Shown in pieces: positions 15,373 to 23,793 of a DNA stretch of 34,655 nucleotides (the stretch's first letter is position 1; the number at the start of each line of letters is the position of its first letter). The stretch comes from Calditrichales bacterium. GTDB taxonomy: Bacteria > Calditrichota > Calditrichia > Calditrichales > J004. Where the stretch lies: positions 1 through 34,655 of the forward strand of contig WGCN01000026.1 in NCBI GenBank assembly GCA_015493745.1, read 5' to 3'. The notes below the pieces were generated by a model. That model saw only the letters and a list, made by a program, of their open reading frames with translations, was not told the origin of the DNA and made no database searches. The position numbers and the translations under genes are program-made.

Positions 15373-16125
15373 ATGGAAAAGACTATAAACTTAAAATTGA
15401 AAATTTGGCGGCAAAGCGCTCCGGATGCAAAAGGCGAGCTTGTTTCCTATGACGTAAAGGATGTTTCCACGGAGATGTCCTTTCTGGAAATGCTGGATGT
15501 GTTAAATGAGGATTTAACAAAAAAAGGCGAAGAACCCGTCGAGTTTGACAGCGACTGCCGTGAAGGTATTTGCGGTACCTGTGGCATTGTTATCAATGGC
15601 ATACCCCATGGCCAGGAAAAGGCCACAACCGTATGCCAGCTGCATATGCGCCACTTTAAGGATGGCGAAACGGTACTATTGGAACCCTGGCGCGCCAAGG
15701 CCTTTCCCGTCATTAAAGACCTGGTGGTTGATCGCAGCGCCTTTGACCGTATTATTTCCGCCGGGGGCTATATCTCCACCAAAACGGGCAGCGCGCCGGA
15801 CGCCAACATTATTGCCGTGCCCAAACCGGACGCGGAGCTGGCCATGGATATGGCGGCCTGTATTGGCTGCGGGGCCTGTGTAGCAGCCTGCCCCAATGCC
15901 TCCGCCTCCCTGTTTGTGGGAGCAAAGATATCACAACTGTCATTGTTGCCCCAGGGACGCATAGAGGCAGCCACACGGGTACAAAATATGGTAGCCCAAA
16001 TGGATGCGGAACTCTTCGGCGCCTGCACCAATATTCAGGAATGTGAAGCGGTGTGTCCCAAGGAGATTTCCATCTCCGCCATTGCCCGCATGCGCCGGGA
16101 ATATGTGAAAGCCGCTTTTAAATAA
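15373..16125 (+). CDS. sdhB: Succinate dehydrogenase / fumarate reductase iron-sulfur subunit
   Basis: 250 residues. The [2Fe-2S] ligands are Cys62, Cys67, Cys70 and Cys88. The second domain has [12 protein letters not shown] (Cys163, 166, 169, 173) and [12 protein letters not shown] (Cys218, 224, 228), which together hold the [4Fe-4S] and [3Fe-4S] clusters. All ligands are present. It passes electrons between the flavoprotein and the membrane hemes on the cytoplasmic face. AAAGGAG precedes the start. It is the last gene of sdhCAB, and a strong terminator follows about 120 bases later. The final codons overlap a small minus-strand gene. Confidence 0.96.
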   Translation: MEKTINLKLKIWRQSAPDAKGELVSYDVKDVSTEMSFLEMLDVLNEDLTKKGEEPVEFDSDCREGICGTCGIVINGIPHGQEKATTVCQLHMRHFKDGETVLLEPWRAKAFPVIKDLVVDRSAFDRIISAGGYISTKTGSAPDANIIAVPKPDAELAMDMAACIGCGACVAACPNASASLFVGAKISQLSLLPQGRIEAATRVQNMVAQMDAELFGACTNIQECEAVCPKEISISAIARMRREYVKAAFK

Positions 16126-16234
16126 AACGGTGAACAAATACAAAAAGAGCGTTGGACACGATAAGTGTATAAATAAAATTTATCTGAAAACGTTCAATAA
16201 GCAATAATAGGCGTTCTTTGTGCTCATTAATCAT
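16118..16234 (-). CDS. Small membrane protein (38 residues), unrecognised
   Basis: This short frame has AAGGAG six bases before its ATG, one of the best ribosome-binding sites in the window. The product starts with a charged, amphipathic stretch ([16 protein letters not shown]), continues into one hydrophobic helix ([17 protein letters not shown]) and ends HRFI. It lies 61 bases after the porin gene on the same strand. The sdh terminator hairpin lies between them but lacks a T-tract in this direction, so read-through from the porin is possible. The last eight bases overlap sdhB antisense. I know no family for it. A chance frame is possible, but the ribosome site plus one clean helix make it worth annotating. 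Confidence 0.45.
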   Translation of the reverse strand: MINEHKERLLLLIERFQINFIYTLIVSNALFVFVHRFI

Positions 16235-16247
16235 TGTAACTCCTTAC

Positions 16248-16279
16248 AAGAGGTCACCATGCCGGTGACCTCTTTTTTT
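16248..16279 (+). terminator. Rho-independent terminator of sdhCAB
   Basis: AAGAGGTCACC (16248-16258) pairs perfectly with GGTGACCTCTT (16264-16274) around a five-base loop, followed by TTTTT on the plus strand. The reverse strand lacks the T-tract, so it is directional for sdhCAB. Confidence 0.9.
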
Positions 16280-16295
16280 AGCTCAAAATCTGCTT

Positions 16296-17660
16296 TTAAA
16301 ATTTATACGTAATTCCCAGACGGATGTTTTTGTTTTCTATATTTTCTTCCACCGTTTGCGTGGTATAGATATAGTTGGCGCTGTTTTTCCATTTGCCGAC
16401 GGAGTAGGCCACATTGATCATGGTGTTCCTGTCCACGGCATACCCCAAACCGGCACTGTATACCGTGCGGTCAAAGTCTTTCCCCAGGGTTTTATCGGCC
16501 GTCGGTATATACCGGTAGCCTCCGCGCAAGAAAAGCATCCTTCCCGGCAGGGCCAGCTCTCCACCCGCAGAATAACCTAAAACCGGCTGAAAATCTTCAC
16601 GAATTCTGTCATTTTCCAACAAAAGATCATTATACTCGGCCGCGTCCCGGCCATCCGGCACATCATAACGCAGTTGTGACCAATCGGCGTAATCCACGGA
16701 ACCGGACAGCGTCAACATATCGCTGGTAAAACTGAGCCCCAGATTGAATTGATAAGGCGTTCTAACGATGTAATCAAAAGTATAACCCCCCAGATCATAT
16801 TCATCCACCGGCACGGAGGGGTCGTCATAAGTCAAAGCGTCGTTTTCCGACCAGTCCTCATTGATGGTAATGGCCACGGGAAAGGTGATGACCGTGGCCA
16901 GCTTTAAATTCGAAGAGAGCTCGAACATGCCGGAAAGTTTTACTTCCGTCCCGTTATAATTCTGACGCAAATTTTGTTTATAATCATAAGCGTAAAAATC
17001 AAGCGATGTATCGGTGAGCCGGTAAAGATCATTGATATCCGTTTGGGAATAATTAAGGCTGTAATCACTATTCCCGCCATAAAAACTGACACTGGCGCCG
17101 GCCGTAAAACGGGGCGACAAGGCCAGGGCCCCTCCGAATGTCCAGGCCTCAATTTTACCTTCACGGGTAATGGTATAATCCTGCTGTACATCCCTGTCAA
17201 AATCATAAATACCATCTTCACCAAAGTCAAAGGCAATGCCATTGCTTTGGGTGTTATAAGCGGAAAAACGGTTAAAGGCATCCAATCCTTTCAGAACCTG
17301 ATAGCCAAAACCAAGTACAAAACTGCCGCGGGCCACCTCAAAAGGATAGGCCAGGCCAATGCTGTTCAACCGTGTCGTTCTTTGATCGGAAAAAAGATTC
17401 CGGCTGAGATAGTCGGTGTTTTGTCCGTTAATATCATGTGAAAGAACCACGGAGAAGGAGGTTTTCTTCAATTGCCCCAACCCGGCCGGATTCCAGTAAA
17501 GGGCCGAGTAATCATCGGCCACGGCACTATAGGCATTGCCCATGCCCATGGCGCGCGCACCTATCCCATCCGGATACGATGTCAGGTTGAGAGCTTCTGT
17601 CGCCGATTGTCCGTTGGCCATCATCAAGGCCGTCAGTAGTATTCCAATAATCTTTTTCAT
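16296..17660 (-). CDS. OmpP1/FadL/TodX-family outer-membrane porin
   Basis: 454 residues. A signal peptide (KKIIGILLTALMMANGQS) is followed by GARAMGMGNAYSAVADDYSALYWNPAGL, the plug-domain signature of this family. The remainder alternates short polar turns with amphipathic strands, and the protein ends in IRLGITYKF with a terminal Phe, the outer-membrane assembly signal. FadL relatives form 14-stranded barrels that admit hydrophobic compounds such as fatty acids or aromatics; the substrate here is unknown. The gene begins 16 bases after the stop of the upstream lipoprotein gene, so they are cotranscribed, and GGATA lies at the right distance from the ATG. Confidence 0.88.
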   Translation of the reverse strand: MKKIIGILLTALMMANGQSATEALNLTSYPDGIGARAMGMGNAYSAVADDYSALYWNPAGLGQLKKTSFSVVLSHDINGQNTDYLSRNLFSDQRTTRLNSIGLAYPFEVARGSFVLGFGYQVLKGLDAFNRFSAYNTQSNGIAFDFGEDGIYDFDRDVQQDYTITREGKIEAWTFGGALALSPRFTAGASVSFYGGNSDYSLNYSQTDINDLYRLTDTSLDFYAYDYKQNLRQNYNGTEVKLSGMFELSSNLKLATVITFPVAITINEDWSENDALTYDDPSVPVDEYDLGGYTFDYIVRTPYQFNLGLSFTSDMLTLSGSVDYADWSQLRYDVPDGRDAAEYNDLLLENDRIREDFQPVLGYSAGGELALPGRMLFLRGGYRYIPTADKTLGKDFDRTVYSAGLGYAVDRNTMINVAYSVGKWKNSANYIYTTQTVEENIENKNIRLGITYKF

Positions 17661-17676
17661 GATGCTATCCTATCCT

Positions 17677-18960
17677 TTATCTGTGCCTGCGACCGGAAGA
17701 GGAGGAGCTTCTGCTTCCCGAACTTCTCGATGAGCCGGAACGCCCCGAGGAGGAACGTGGGCTATAGGAGGAGCGGGAATGGCCGCCTGAGGACCTGTAG
17801 CCGCTTCGGCCGGAAGAGTGTCCCGATGATCGTGGTGTGTAGGAAGAACTCTTCTTACTCCGGGTACTCCTGGTGTAACTTTTCTTTGCAGAGCGCTTAG
17901 CCGGCTTGCTTTTGCTTTTTACCTGTGTTGATGTACGTGTTTTTTGTGTTTTAACCTTGGTGCGCCTATCCGTTACCACTGTACCGCGCCTGCGTTCTCC
18001 GGACTTTCTTAATGCCGGGGTTTTTTTGGTGGTCCGGGTTCTCTTGCTCATGTCATAGTAGCTGCGCTCATAATTACGACGTGTATTATTTCGGATAATT
18101 TTCTTTTCCCGGCGTTCGGTGCCGCGGCGTTCTGCGGTAAGGCCCGGCCGACGCCCCGTCAATCTTTTTTCACGAAAGCGTTCCGGACTTTTTTTCACTC
18201 TGGGGTTTCTTCTTTGGCGTACATCCGTATCGCCTCCACGTTTAACCGTCACCGGTCTTACGGAAGCAGGCCGCCTGCCCGTCCGGGGCGTTGAGGCTAC
18301 CATGGTTCCGGTAGTGTTCCGATTGGAAGTCACATGACGGCGTCTGTCCTTGCGCAGGGTGGAGCCGTCCGTTGTAAAGGATCGTGCTTTCCGGGGCTTG
18401 GATGGCGTATACACATATCCGCCGCCGTAATAGTAAGGATCGTAATAACCACCAGGGTACCAGGGGTCATAATATCCCGGAAAAACACCGACCACCACGG
18501 TGGGATAGCCATAGGGGCCATACCAATAGTCGTCATACCAGAAGTCATAAGGAGCATAGGTATAGTAGTCCGAATAATAATCAAAATAGAACCCGTGCCG
18601 GAAGTGACCATATCGGTGCCAGGGTCTGTAGATGGAAGAAGTGTACCAGGGTGTATAGACGCTATAACGGTATGCCCGTACCGCAGGCAGAACGTTAATA
18701 TCATATTCCGTGATATATACATCCCCGTAATCGTCATAGCTTTCTTCCTGACCATAAAGATCATCATAGTCATAACCGTAGGCCTGGCTGCTGTCGGCTA
18801 CGGTTTCCTGCCGCCGCTCCTGATCCCGGGCCATGCGATAGCGCTCTTCGCGTACCACATAATCATTGGCCTTTTCCCGGGGGACGGCAAATTGCGTATA
18901 GCAGGATGACAGCAGGAACGACGCTATCAACGGTATTGTGTATAATATTTTCTTTTTCAT
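17677..18960 (-). CDS. Low-complexity lipoprotein: Tyr/Gly/Trp-rich core and Ser/Arg-rich tail
   Basis: 427 residues, no domain recognised. The lipobox LSSC gives Cys20. Residues about 60-190 are extremely rich in Tyr, Asp, Gly, Pro and Trp (YAPYDFWYDDYWYGPYGY is one stretch). Residues about 195-350 are basic, with many RR, KK and TR(R/T) runs. The last 75 residues are a Ser/Arg/Gly tail ending SSSGRRHR. Such composition suggests an extended, intrinsically disordered, strongly cationic envelope protein that could bind polyanions, lipopolysaccharide or an outer-membrane partner; this is inference. It is cotranscribed with the porin gene downstream. GAGG six bases before the ATG and a sigma54-like sequence further upstream support the start. 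Confidence 0.7.
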   Translation of the reverse strand: MKKKILYTIPLIASFLLSSCYTQFAVPREKANDYVVREERYRMARDQERRQETVADSSQAYGYDYDDLYGQEESYDDYGDVYITEYDINVLPAVRAYRYSVYTPWYTSSIYRPWHRYGHFRHGFYFDYYSDYYTYAPYDFWYDDYWYGPYGYPTVVVGVFPGYYDPWYPGGYYDPYYYGGGYVYTPSKPRKARSFTTDGSTLRKDRRRHVTSNRNTTGTMVASTPRTGRRPASVRPVTVKRGGDTDVRQRRNPRVKKSPERFREKRLTGRRPGLTAERRGTERREKKIIRNNTRRNYERSYYDMSKRTRTTKKTPALRKSGERRRGTVVTDRRTKVKTQKTRTSTQVKSKSKPAKRSAKKSYTRSTRSKKSSSYTPRSSGHSSGRSGYRSSGGHSRSSYSPRSSSGRSGSSRSSGSRSSSSSGRRHR

Positions 18961-18998
18961 GACAACCTCGCAGGTTTTTTATATTCACTCTATTATAA

Positions 18999-19014
18999 TA
19001 CAATTATCATGCCA
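18999..19014 (-). promoter_or_regulatory. Sigma54-like (-24/-12) promoter before the lipoprotein-porin unit
   Basis: On the minus strand TGGCATG-ATAA-TTGTA matches the sigma54 consensus TGGCACG-N4-TTGCA with two differences (C to T in the -24 block, and C to T in the -12 GC). Transcription would start about 27 bases before the ATG. An overlapping TATAAT could instead be a sigma70 -10. The gene directly upstream encodes a sigma54 activator. Confidence 0.35.
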
Positions 19015-19120
19015 CAAGCTAAAACAGCCGTAAACCTATAAAAATCAGGAACTAAGAAATATATCTCGTCGAACAGATGAAAACATTGTTTACATTAAAA
19101 ACAAATATAGATAACACTGT

Positions 19121-20557
19121 TTACTGTTTTAGCTTGTAATTTACGGCGTCTATTCCATGTCTTTTTAGCATTTTATGCAAACCAACCCGGCTCACGGCCA
19201 GTTGCTCTGCCGCTTTAAGTATATTTCCGGAGGAGGCTTTCAGGGCATCATGTATCATCTTCTTTTCCAGCTCGGCCACGGCCGTCTTTAAAGAGGCCCC
19301 CCCGGGAACCAGCAGGGGCGGCGATACCTGTTTTAATCTTTCGGAAAGCAAATCAACCGTCAGGTAGGCGCCATCATCCACCAGGGTCACCACACGCTCA
19401 ATTTCATTTTCCAGTTCCCGGACATTGCCGGGCCAGGAGGCGTTTTTGAGCACCTCTAAAAAACGGGGATCTATCCCGGCGATAGCTTTACCTATACGCC
19501 GCTCATACTTCTCCTTAAAATAATGCACCAAATCGGGGATGTCCTCCCGACGTTCACGCAGAGGGGGCAGTTGAATGGGAAAAACGTTGAGCCGGTAATA
19601 TAAATCCTCGCGGAAGGTACCTGCTTCGACCCCGGCTTGCAGATCGCGGTTGGTGGCCGCGATAATGCGCACATCCACTTTTATGGTTTTCATGCTGCCC
19701 AGCGGTTTTATCTCCCCTTCCTGCAAAACCCGCAACAACCCCAATTGCAAGGCCGGCGTGGTATCCCCGATCTCGTCCAGAAACACCGTGCCGCCATCAG
19801 CCTGTTCAAAAAGACCCTTTTTATTGTCCACCGCTCCGGTGAAGGCACCCTTTACATGACCAAACAGTTCGCTTTGCAACAGGGTATCGGGAATGGCGCC
19901 ACAATTTTGGGCTACAAATATCTTATCTTTCCTGTTACCGTTATAATGGATCATTTTGGCCAGCATCTCCTTGCCGGTGCCCGTTTCTCCCAACAATAAA
20001 ACCGTTGTGGGTGTATTCATAACCTTACGAATCAATTTAAATACCCGCTGAATGGCCGGACCGTGCCCCACAAAGTTTCCCAGATTCAGTTGTTGCTCTA
20101 CCTCCTGTTTAAGAAGCGTATTCTCTTTGGTCAGGCTTCTGTTGGCCTGTTCCAGGGCCTTTTGCAGTTCCTTGTTTTGCTGGACCATTAAATAACGCTC
20201 AACGGCGTTATCCACGGTCATAATCAACTCTTCCGGCTCAAAGGGCTTGGATATATACTGGTATATTCCGGCCCGGTTGACGGCATCTATGGAAGCATTA
20301 ATATCGGCATAGCCGGTGATCAGGATACGTACGGCCTCCGGTTGCAGCTTAATGCTCTCTTCCAAAAAACTCACCCCGTCTTTTCCAGGCATGCGCTGGT
20401 CGGAAAGAATAACGGCCACCCCATTCTCCTTTAAAATATTCAGGGCCTCTTCAGCCCCCGGAGCGGTAAATACCCGATATTTTTTACGAAAAAGCCTGCG
20501 CAGGGTATTTAATATTTCCGGTTGATCATCCACAATCAGTATTGAGGCCTCAGACAT
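19121..20557 (-). CDS. NtrC-family sigma54-activating response regulator
   Basis: 478 residues from the chosen ATG. A receiver domain (1-120) has the acidic pair DD at 10-11, phospho-acceptor Asp53 and Lys104. The AAA+ domain has Walker A GETGTGKE at 190-197, the sigma54-contacting GAFTGA at 237-242, and Walker B GTVFLDEIGD at 256-265. A Fis-type helix-turn-helix lies at about 445-466 (AAEQLAVSRVGLHKMLKR). All parts are intact. The frame is open to 20572, but the ATG at 20557 has GGAG nine bases upstream and overlaps the kinase stop by eight bases. Its kinase partner is almost certainly the propeller-fused protein encoded immediately upstream. Targets should be sigma54 promoters. Confidence 0.95.
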   Translation of the reverse strand: MSEASILIVDDQPEILNTLRRLFRKKYRVFTAPGAEEALNILKENGVAVILSDQRMPGKDGVSFLEESIKLQPEAVRILITGYADINASIDAVNRAGIYQYISKPFEPEELIMTVDNAVERYLMVQQNKELQKALEQANRSLTKENTLLKQEVEQQLNLGNFVGHGPAIQRVFKLIRKVMNTPTTVLLLGETGTGKEMLAKMIHYNGNRKDKIFVAQNCGAIPDTLLQSELFGHVKGAFTGAVDNKKGLFEQADGGTVFLDEIGDTTPALQLGLLRVLQEGEIKPLGSMKTIKVDVRIIAATNRDLQAGVEAGTFREDLYYRLNVFPIQLPPLRERREDIPDLVHYFKEKYERRIGKAIAGIDPRFLEVLKNASWPGNVRELENEIERVVTLVDDGAYLTVDLLSERLKQVSPPLLVPGGASLKTAVAELEKKMIHDALKASSGNILKAAEQLAVSRVGLHKMLKRHGIDAVNYKLKQ

Positions 20558-23500
20558 AGTCATTTTCTCCATTCACAGGAAGTTTAATATGAAAACTGGC
20601 CCCACCCAGTGGACCGTCTTCCACATATATGGTTCCGCCGTGTTTTTTTATGATGTTATGGCTGACACTTAAACCCAGCCCCGTCCCCTGATCGACCTCC
20701 TTGGTTGTAAAAAAGGGATCGAAAATTTTTGATCGTATCTCCACGGGTATTCCCGGACCGCTGTCGGACACGATTATTTCAAAGCTGTTTTCTCCCGCGC
20801 GGCGGGTGTCAATCTTCAACGTCCCCTTCTGCGACATGGCCTGAATGGCATTACTCATAAGATTAATGAGAACCTGGTTCAATTGTCCGGGATTGCACAT
20901 TACCGGTTCATCAAAGGCCAAATCCGTTTCCACACGCACCGTATCGCCGATTTGTGTCTTTAACATCTTCAAACAGGTTTCAATAAGCTCAGAAGGGTGA
21001 ATCTCCTTGAGTTCGGCCTGATCCAGCCGCGAAAAACTCTTCAGATCCTGAACAATCTCCTTCACCGCCAGACTGCCCCGTGAACTGTCCGTCACAATAC
21101 TGCGTAACTCGGAAATCACCTCAAGCATCTCCCGCCGGCGCTCGCCGTCTCCAACCTTCCGTAAACTCTCCTCCAGTTCATCAAGATATTCGCCCACAAT
21201 CTTCATATTGGCATAAATAAAACTGATAGGGTTGTTGAGTTCATGAGAAATTCCGGCCACCAAATGACCCAGGGAAGCCATCTTTTCGGAATGAATAAGC
21301 TGACTTTCCTTCTCTTTAAGCTCGCGGAACAGACGCTGAAGTTCTTTATTTTTCTGATCCAACTGCTGATTGCTAACACGTAACTGCTCGACATATTCCT
21401 TCTCAACCTTGGCGCGGGTAAGCTCTTCCACCAGTACGGCTGTTTCCTTTACATAACGGATATTGTCCAGGGCGATGGCCACCTGAGACAATAAATTCTG
21501 AATCAGTTTTATATCTTCCTGATTAAGATGATTTCCGCTGTTTTCCATAAGCATATAAAGATAATCTTCCTGCACCCCGTCCTGGCGAAGAGGCAAAAAC
21601 CACTCAGCATGGCCGCTGCTTTTTGATTTTCGTATCAGGCGGTTTTGTTCATCCAACTGTTCAAGCGGCTCCCGGGCCAGCACCGCGGCCTCTTCACTAT
21701 TGGTAAAAAGAGCATAGCCGTCTTTTCTTTTCATTTTCAGGAAGGAGACCCCTTTTATATCGGGGTGGCTTTGTAAGGTGGAGCCGATTTCCCGAAAAAG
21801 ATCCCGGGCTTCATGATACTGCAAAAGGCGGTCGGCCAGGTTATGAATTTTTTCCCTGAACCGGGCGTGACGACGGCGCAGACGCATAAAGTGCTCGGAA
21901 AATAAAACCGAGACAAGAGCGGCAATGGCCGAAGCCCCCAGCGAAATATACAAAAGTCTGGACAAGGCTGTTTCCCGGAACAGAAAGAAGAGGCCATACA
22001 TGAACAAAAGCCACAAAAAGAGTTGCCAGGCAATGGTACCCGAAGACCACTCATAGCGTTTTATACCCAGGATCAGATATAAGGAAACCAAAGCCATTAA
22101 TAAAAGGAAGAGAAACAGGTTAAGCTTGAACTGCGGATGACTTAAGGCCTGACGGGAAATACGCAGGGCCGAAACCATCATCAGTACCGGCCAGCCGTCC
22201 TCCATAAATTGATAGCCGCGCCCGGCCAGCACCTGTTCCCCCGCTATTTTTTTACCACCGGGAAAAATGATATCGACATAGGCGGTATCACGGCCGGCCA
22301 TGCCAAAGAATACCCATTCCGTGCTGCCGGAAAGATAACCGTTACCGGCGCTGACCTCACGGAAACCCAGCAGGGTGCGTCCGCTATCCGACGATGAATA
22401 GAGAAAAACCCTGGCCCCGATGGCATCCCGGTTGGAGCGTACGCCCTGTAAGCGGATACGCACAGAATTGTTTTGGGCGGAGGGATTCAGATAAAACTGG
22501 CTGTTTTCATCCTTGTTGGCCACCAAAAGGTCCAAATCCCCGTCATTGTCAAGATCGGCCACGGCGGCGCCGGTACTGTAGCGGTCCATGTCATCGCTGT
22601 CATAATCCGCAATAAACCCGCCGACGGAATTCAGATAGAGACGGTTTTTACCCTTTGTGGTAATAAAAACATCCAAATAGCCGTCGTTATTAAAATCGGC
22701 CGCCAGCACACCAAACACCCGCCCGCCGGGCCGGGCAAAGGGCAAATCGTCGTGTACTTTAAAGAGCACAAGACTGTCCCGACTCATATTTTCATAATAA
22801 TAAATGAAACCATTGTTACCGGCCACCACCAGGTCGAGATCGGCGTCATTGTCAAAGTCGGCAAAAGTAGCACTGTTGGTGGAAACAGAATCGGTTAAGG
22901 TGGGTAGGTTCAGATGCAGAGGCTTAAACAGACCGTTGCCATCATTTATCAGCATATAGTCGGGTTCAAACCAGTTGCTTACATACAGGTCGGTATCCCC
23001 GTCACCATCGATGTCCGCGGCAGCCACCCCCTGACTTACGGCATTGTCCACAAAATCCCGCGCCCAGATACGTTCGCTGAAGGTTCCGTCTTTCTGGTTT
23101 ATAAACAATCTGTTGGCCTGATGTTCATCACTGATGTAGATATCCAGATAGCCGTCATTATTTGCATCCAGCCACAACCCCTGATTGGCGTCGGCAATAC
23201 CAAACAGGTTTAAACGCTCCGTGACATTTTCAAAACGGACATCACCCAGATTATGAAAAAGACGCTGACTCTTTCCCCATCCGGCTAAAAAGATATCCGG
23301 CCAGCCGTCATTGTCATAATCCGCCACGGATACCCCCAGCTCCAGATTTCGGTTGCCGCTGGACATCAGGTTGCCGCCGGTACCCGAACGGATGGTACGA
23401 TCCACAAAAGGCAACAGGCCGCCATTATTGATGAGAAGCCGGTTGAGATTTCTGAAACATACCAGATAGATATCAGGGTGCCCGTCATTGTTCACATCAC

Positions 23501-23639
23501 GAAAGATGACACCATAAGCATCATCAATATCCGGTATCAGACCGGTAATCTGACTGGAACGCAACATGTTAAATGGCTCTTTGGCCATGGCCGTACCGGT
23601 AAAAACAAATAGAAACAGGGCTATAATAAACAGACGCAT
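20550..23639 (-). CDS. Histidine kinase with seven-repeat FG-GAP propeller and ASPIC/UnbV ectodomain
   Basis: 1029 residues from MRLFII (the open frame continues to 23699 without a better start). A signal peptide covers 1-19. Seven calcium-loop repeats of the type D-x-[DN]-x-D-G-x-x-D begin at Asp48, 107, 158, 209, 261, 315 and 362, spaced 47-59 residues, as in integrin-alpha/FG-GAP (VCBS) blades. An ASPIC/UnbV domain follows at about 392-480. Three membrane helices lie near 505-525, 537-555 and 562-582. The cytoplasmic part has a GAF-like domain (600-730), a coiled coil (735-785), HisKA with His799 in GISHELNNP, and HATPase_c with NLMSNAIQAM, DSGPGI and GTGLGL. It overlaps the NtrC-type regulator gene by eight bases. 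The ectodomain probably senses a periplasmic glycan, protein or calcium; the ligand is unknown. Confidence 0.92.
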   Translation of the reverse strand: MRLFIIALFLFVFTGTAMAKEPFNMLRSSQITGLIPDIDDAYGVIFRDVNNDGHPDIYLVCFRNLNRLLINNGGLLPFVDRTIRSGTGGNLMSSGNRNLELGVSVADYDNDGWPDIFLAGWGKSQRLFHNLGDVRFENVTERLNLFGIADANQGLWLDANNDGYLDIYISDEHQANRLFINQKDGTFSERIWARDFVDNAVSQGVAAADIDGDGDTDLYVSNWFEPDYMLINDGNGLFKPLHLNLPTLTDSVSTNSATFADFDNDADLDLVVAGNNGFIYYYENMSRDSLVLFKVHDDLPFARPGGRVFGVLAADFNNDGYLDVFITTKGKNRLYLNSVGGFIADYDSDDMDRYSTGAAVADLDNDGDLDLLVANKDENSQFYLNPSAQNNSVRIRLQGVRSNRDAIGARVFLYSSSDSGRTLLGFREVSAGNGYLSGSTEWVFFGMAGRDTAYVDIIFPGGKKIAGEQVLAGRGYQFMEDGWPVLMMVSALRISRQALSHPQFKLNLFLFLLLMALVSLYLILGIKRYEWSSGTIAWQLFLWLLFMYGLFFLFRETALSRLLYISLGASAIAALVSVLFSEHFMRLRRRHARFREKIHNLADRLLQYHEARDLFREIGSTLQSHPDIKGVSFLKMKRKDGYALFTNSEEAAVLAREPLEQLDEQNRLIRKSKSSGHAEWFLPLRQDGVQEDYLYMLMENSGNHLNQEDIKLIQNLLSQVAIALDNIRYVKETAVLVEELTRAKVEKEYVEQLRVSNQQLDQKNKELQRLFRELKEKESQLIHSEKMASLGHLVAGISHELNNPISFIYANMKIVGEYLDELEESLRKVGDGERRREMLEVISELRSIVTDSSRGSLAVKEIVQDLKSFSRLDQAELKEIHPSELIETCLKMLKTQIGDTVRVETDLAFDEPVMCNPGQLNQVLINLMSNAIQAMSQKGTLKIDTRRAGENSFEIIVSDSGPGIPVEIRSKIFDPFFTTKEVDQGTGLGLSVSHNIIKKHGGTIYVEDGPLGGASFHIKLPVNGENDYV

Positions 23640-23732
23640 CTTTTTCTCTTTACAACTGTAAACACAATATACAGATATTTTTCTGCAAATGCACCGCACT
23701 TTTCTACATGACCGTGAAACTCTTTTTTATCC

Positions 23733-23758
23733 GTCCGGTTAGCTCTACCGGCCTCTTT
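23733..23758 (+). promoter_or_regulatory. Leader hairpin before the TlpA-like gene
   Basis: CCGGT-TAGCTCT-ACCGG followed by CCTCTTTTTA on the plus strand resembles a small terminator or attenuator in the short divergent region between the kinase and TlpA-like genes. No plus-strand gene lies just upstream. Confidence 0.3.
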
Positions 23759-23793
23759 TTACTATATTACACGCCCATTAACGGAGATAACGG

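Noticed and set aside
17677-17920. Possible DNA tandem repeat or CRISPR-like array in the Ser/Arg tail region
   Set aside because: The repetition is at the amino-acid composition level only; there are no regular identical units or spacers.
18334-18909. Plus-strand open frame with Ile/Val-rich repeats opposite the low-complexity lipoprotein
   Set aside because: It arises from reverse reading of Tyr/Asp/Gly codons and has no start signal.
22473-22898. Plus-strand open frames opposite the propeller kinase with repeated Val/Ile-rich segments
   Set aside because: The repeats are the reverse complement of the calcium-loop codons of the FG-GAP repeats, not an independent gene.
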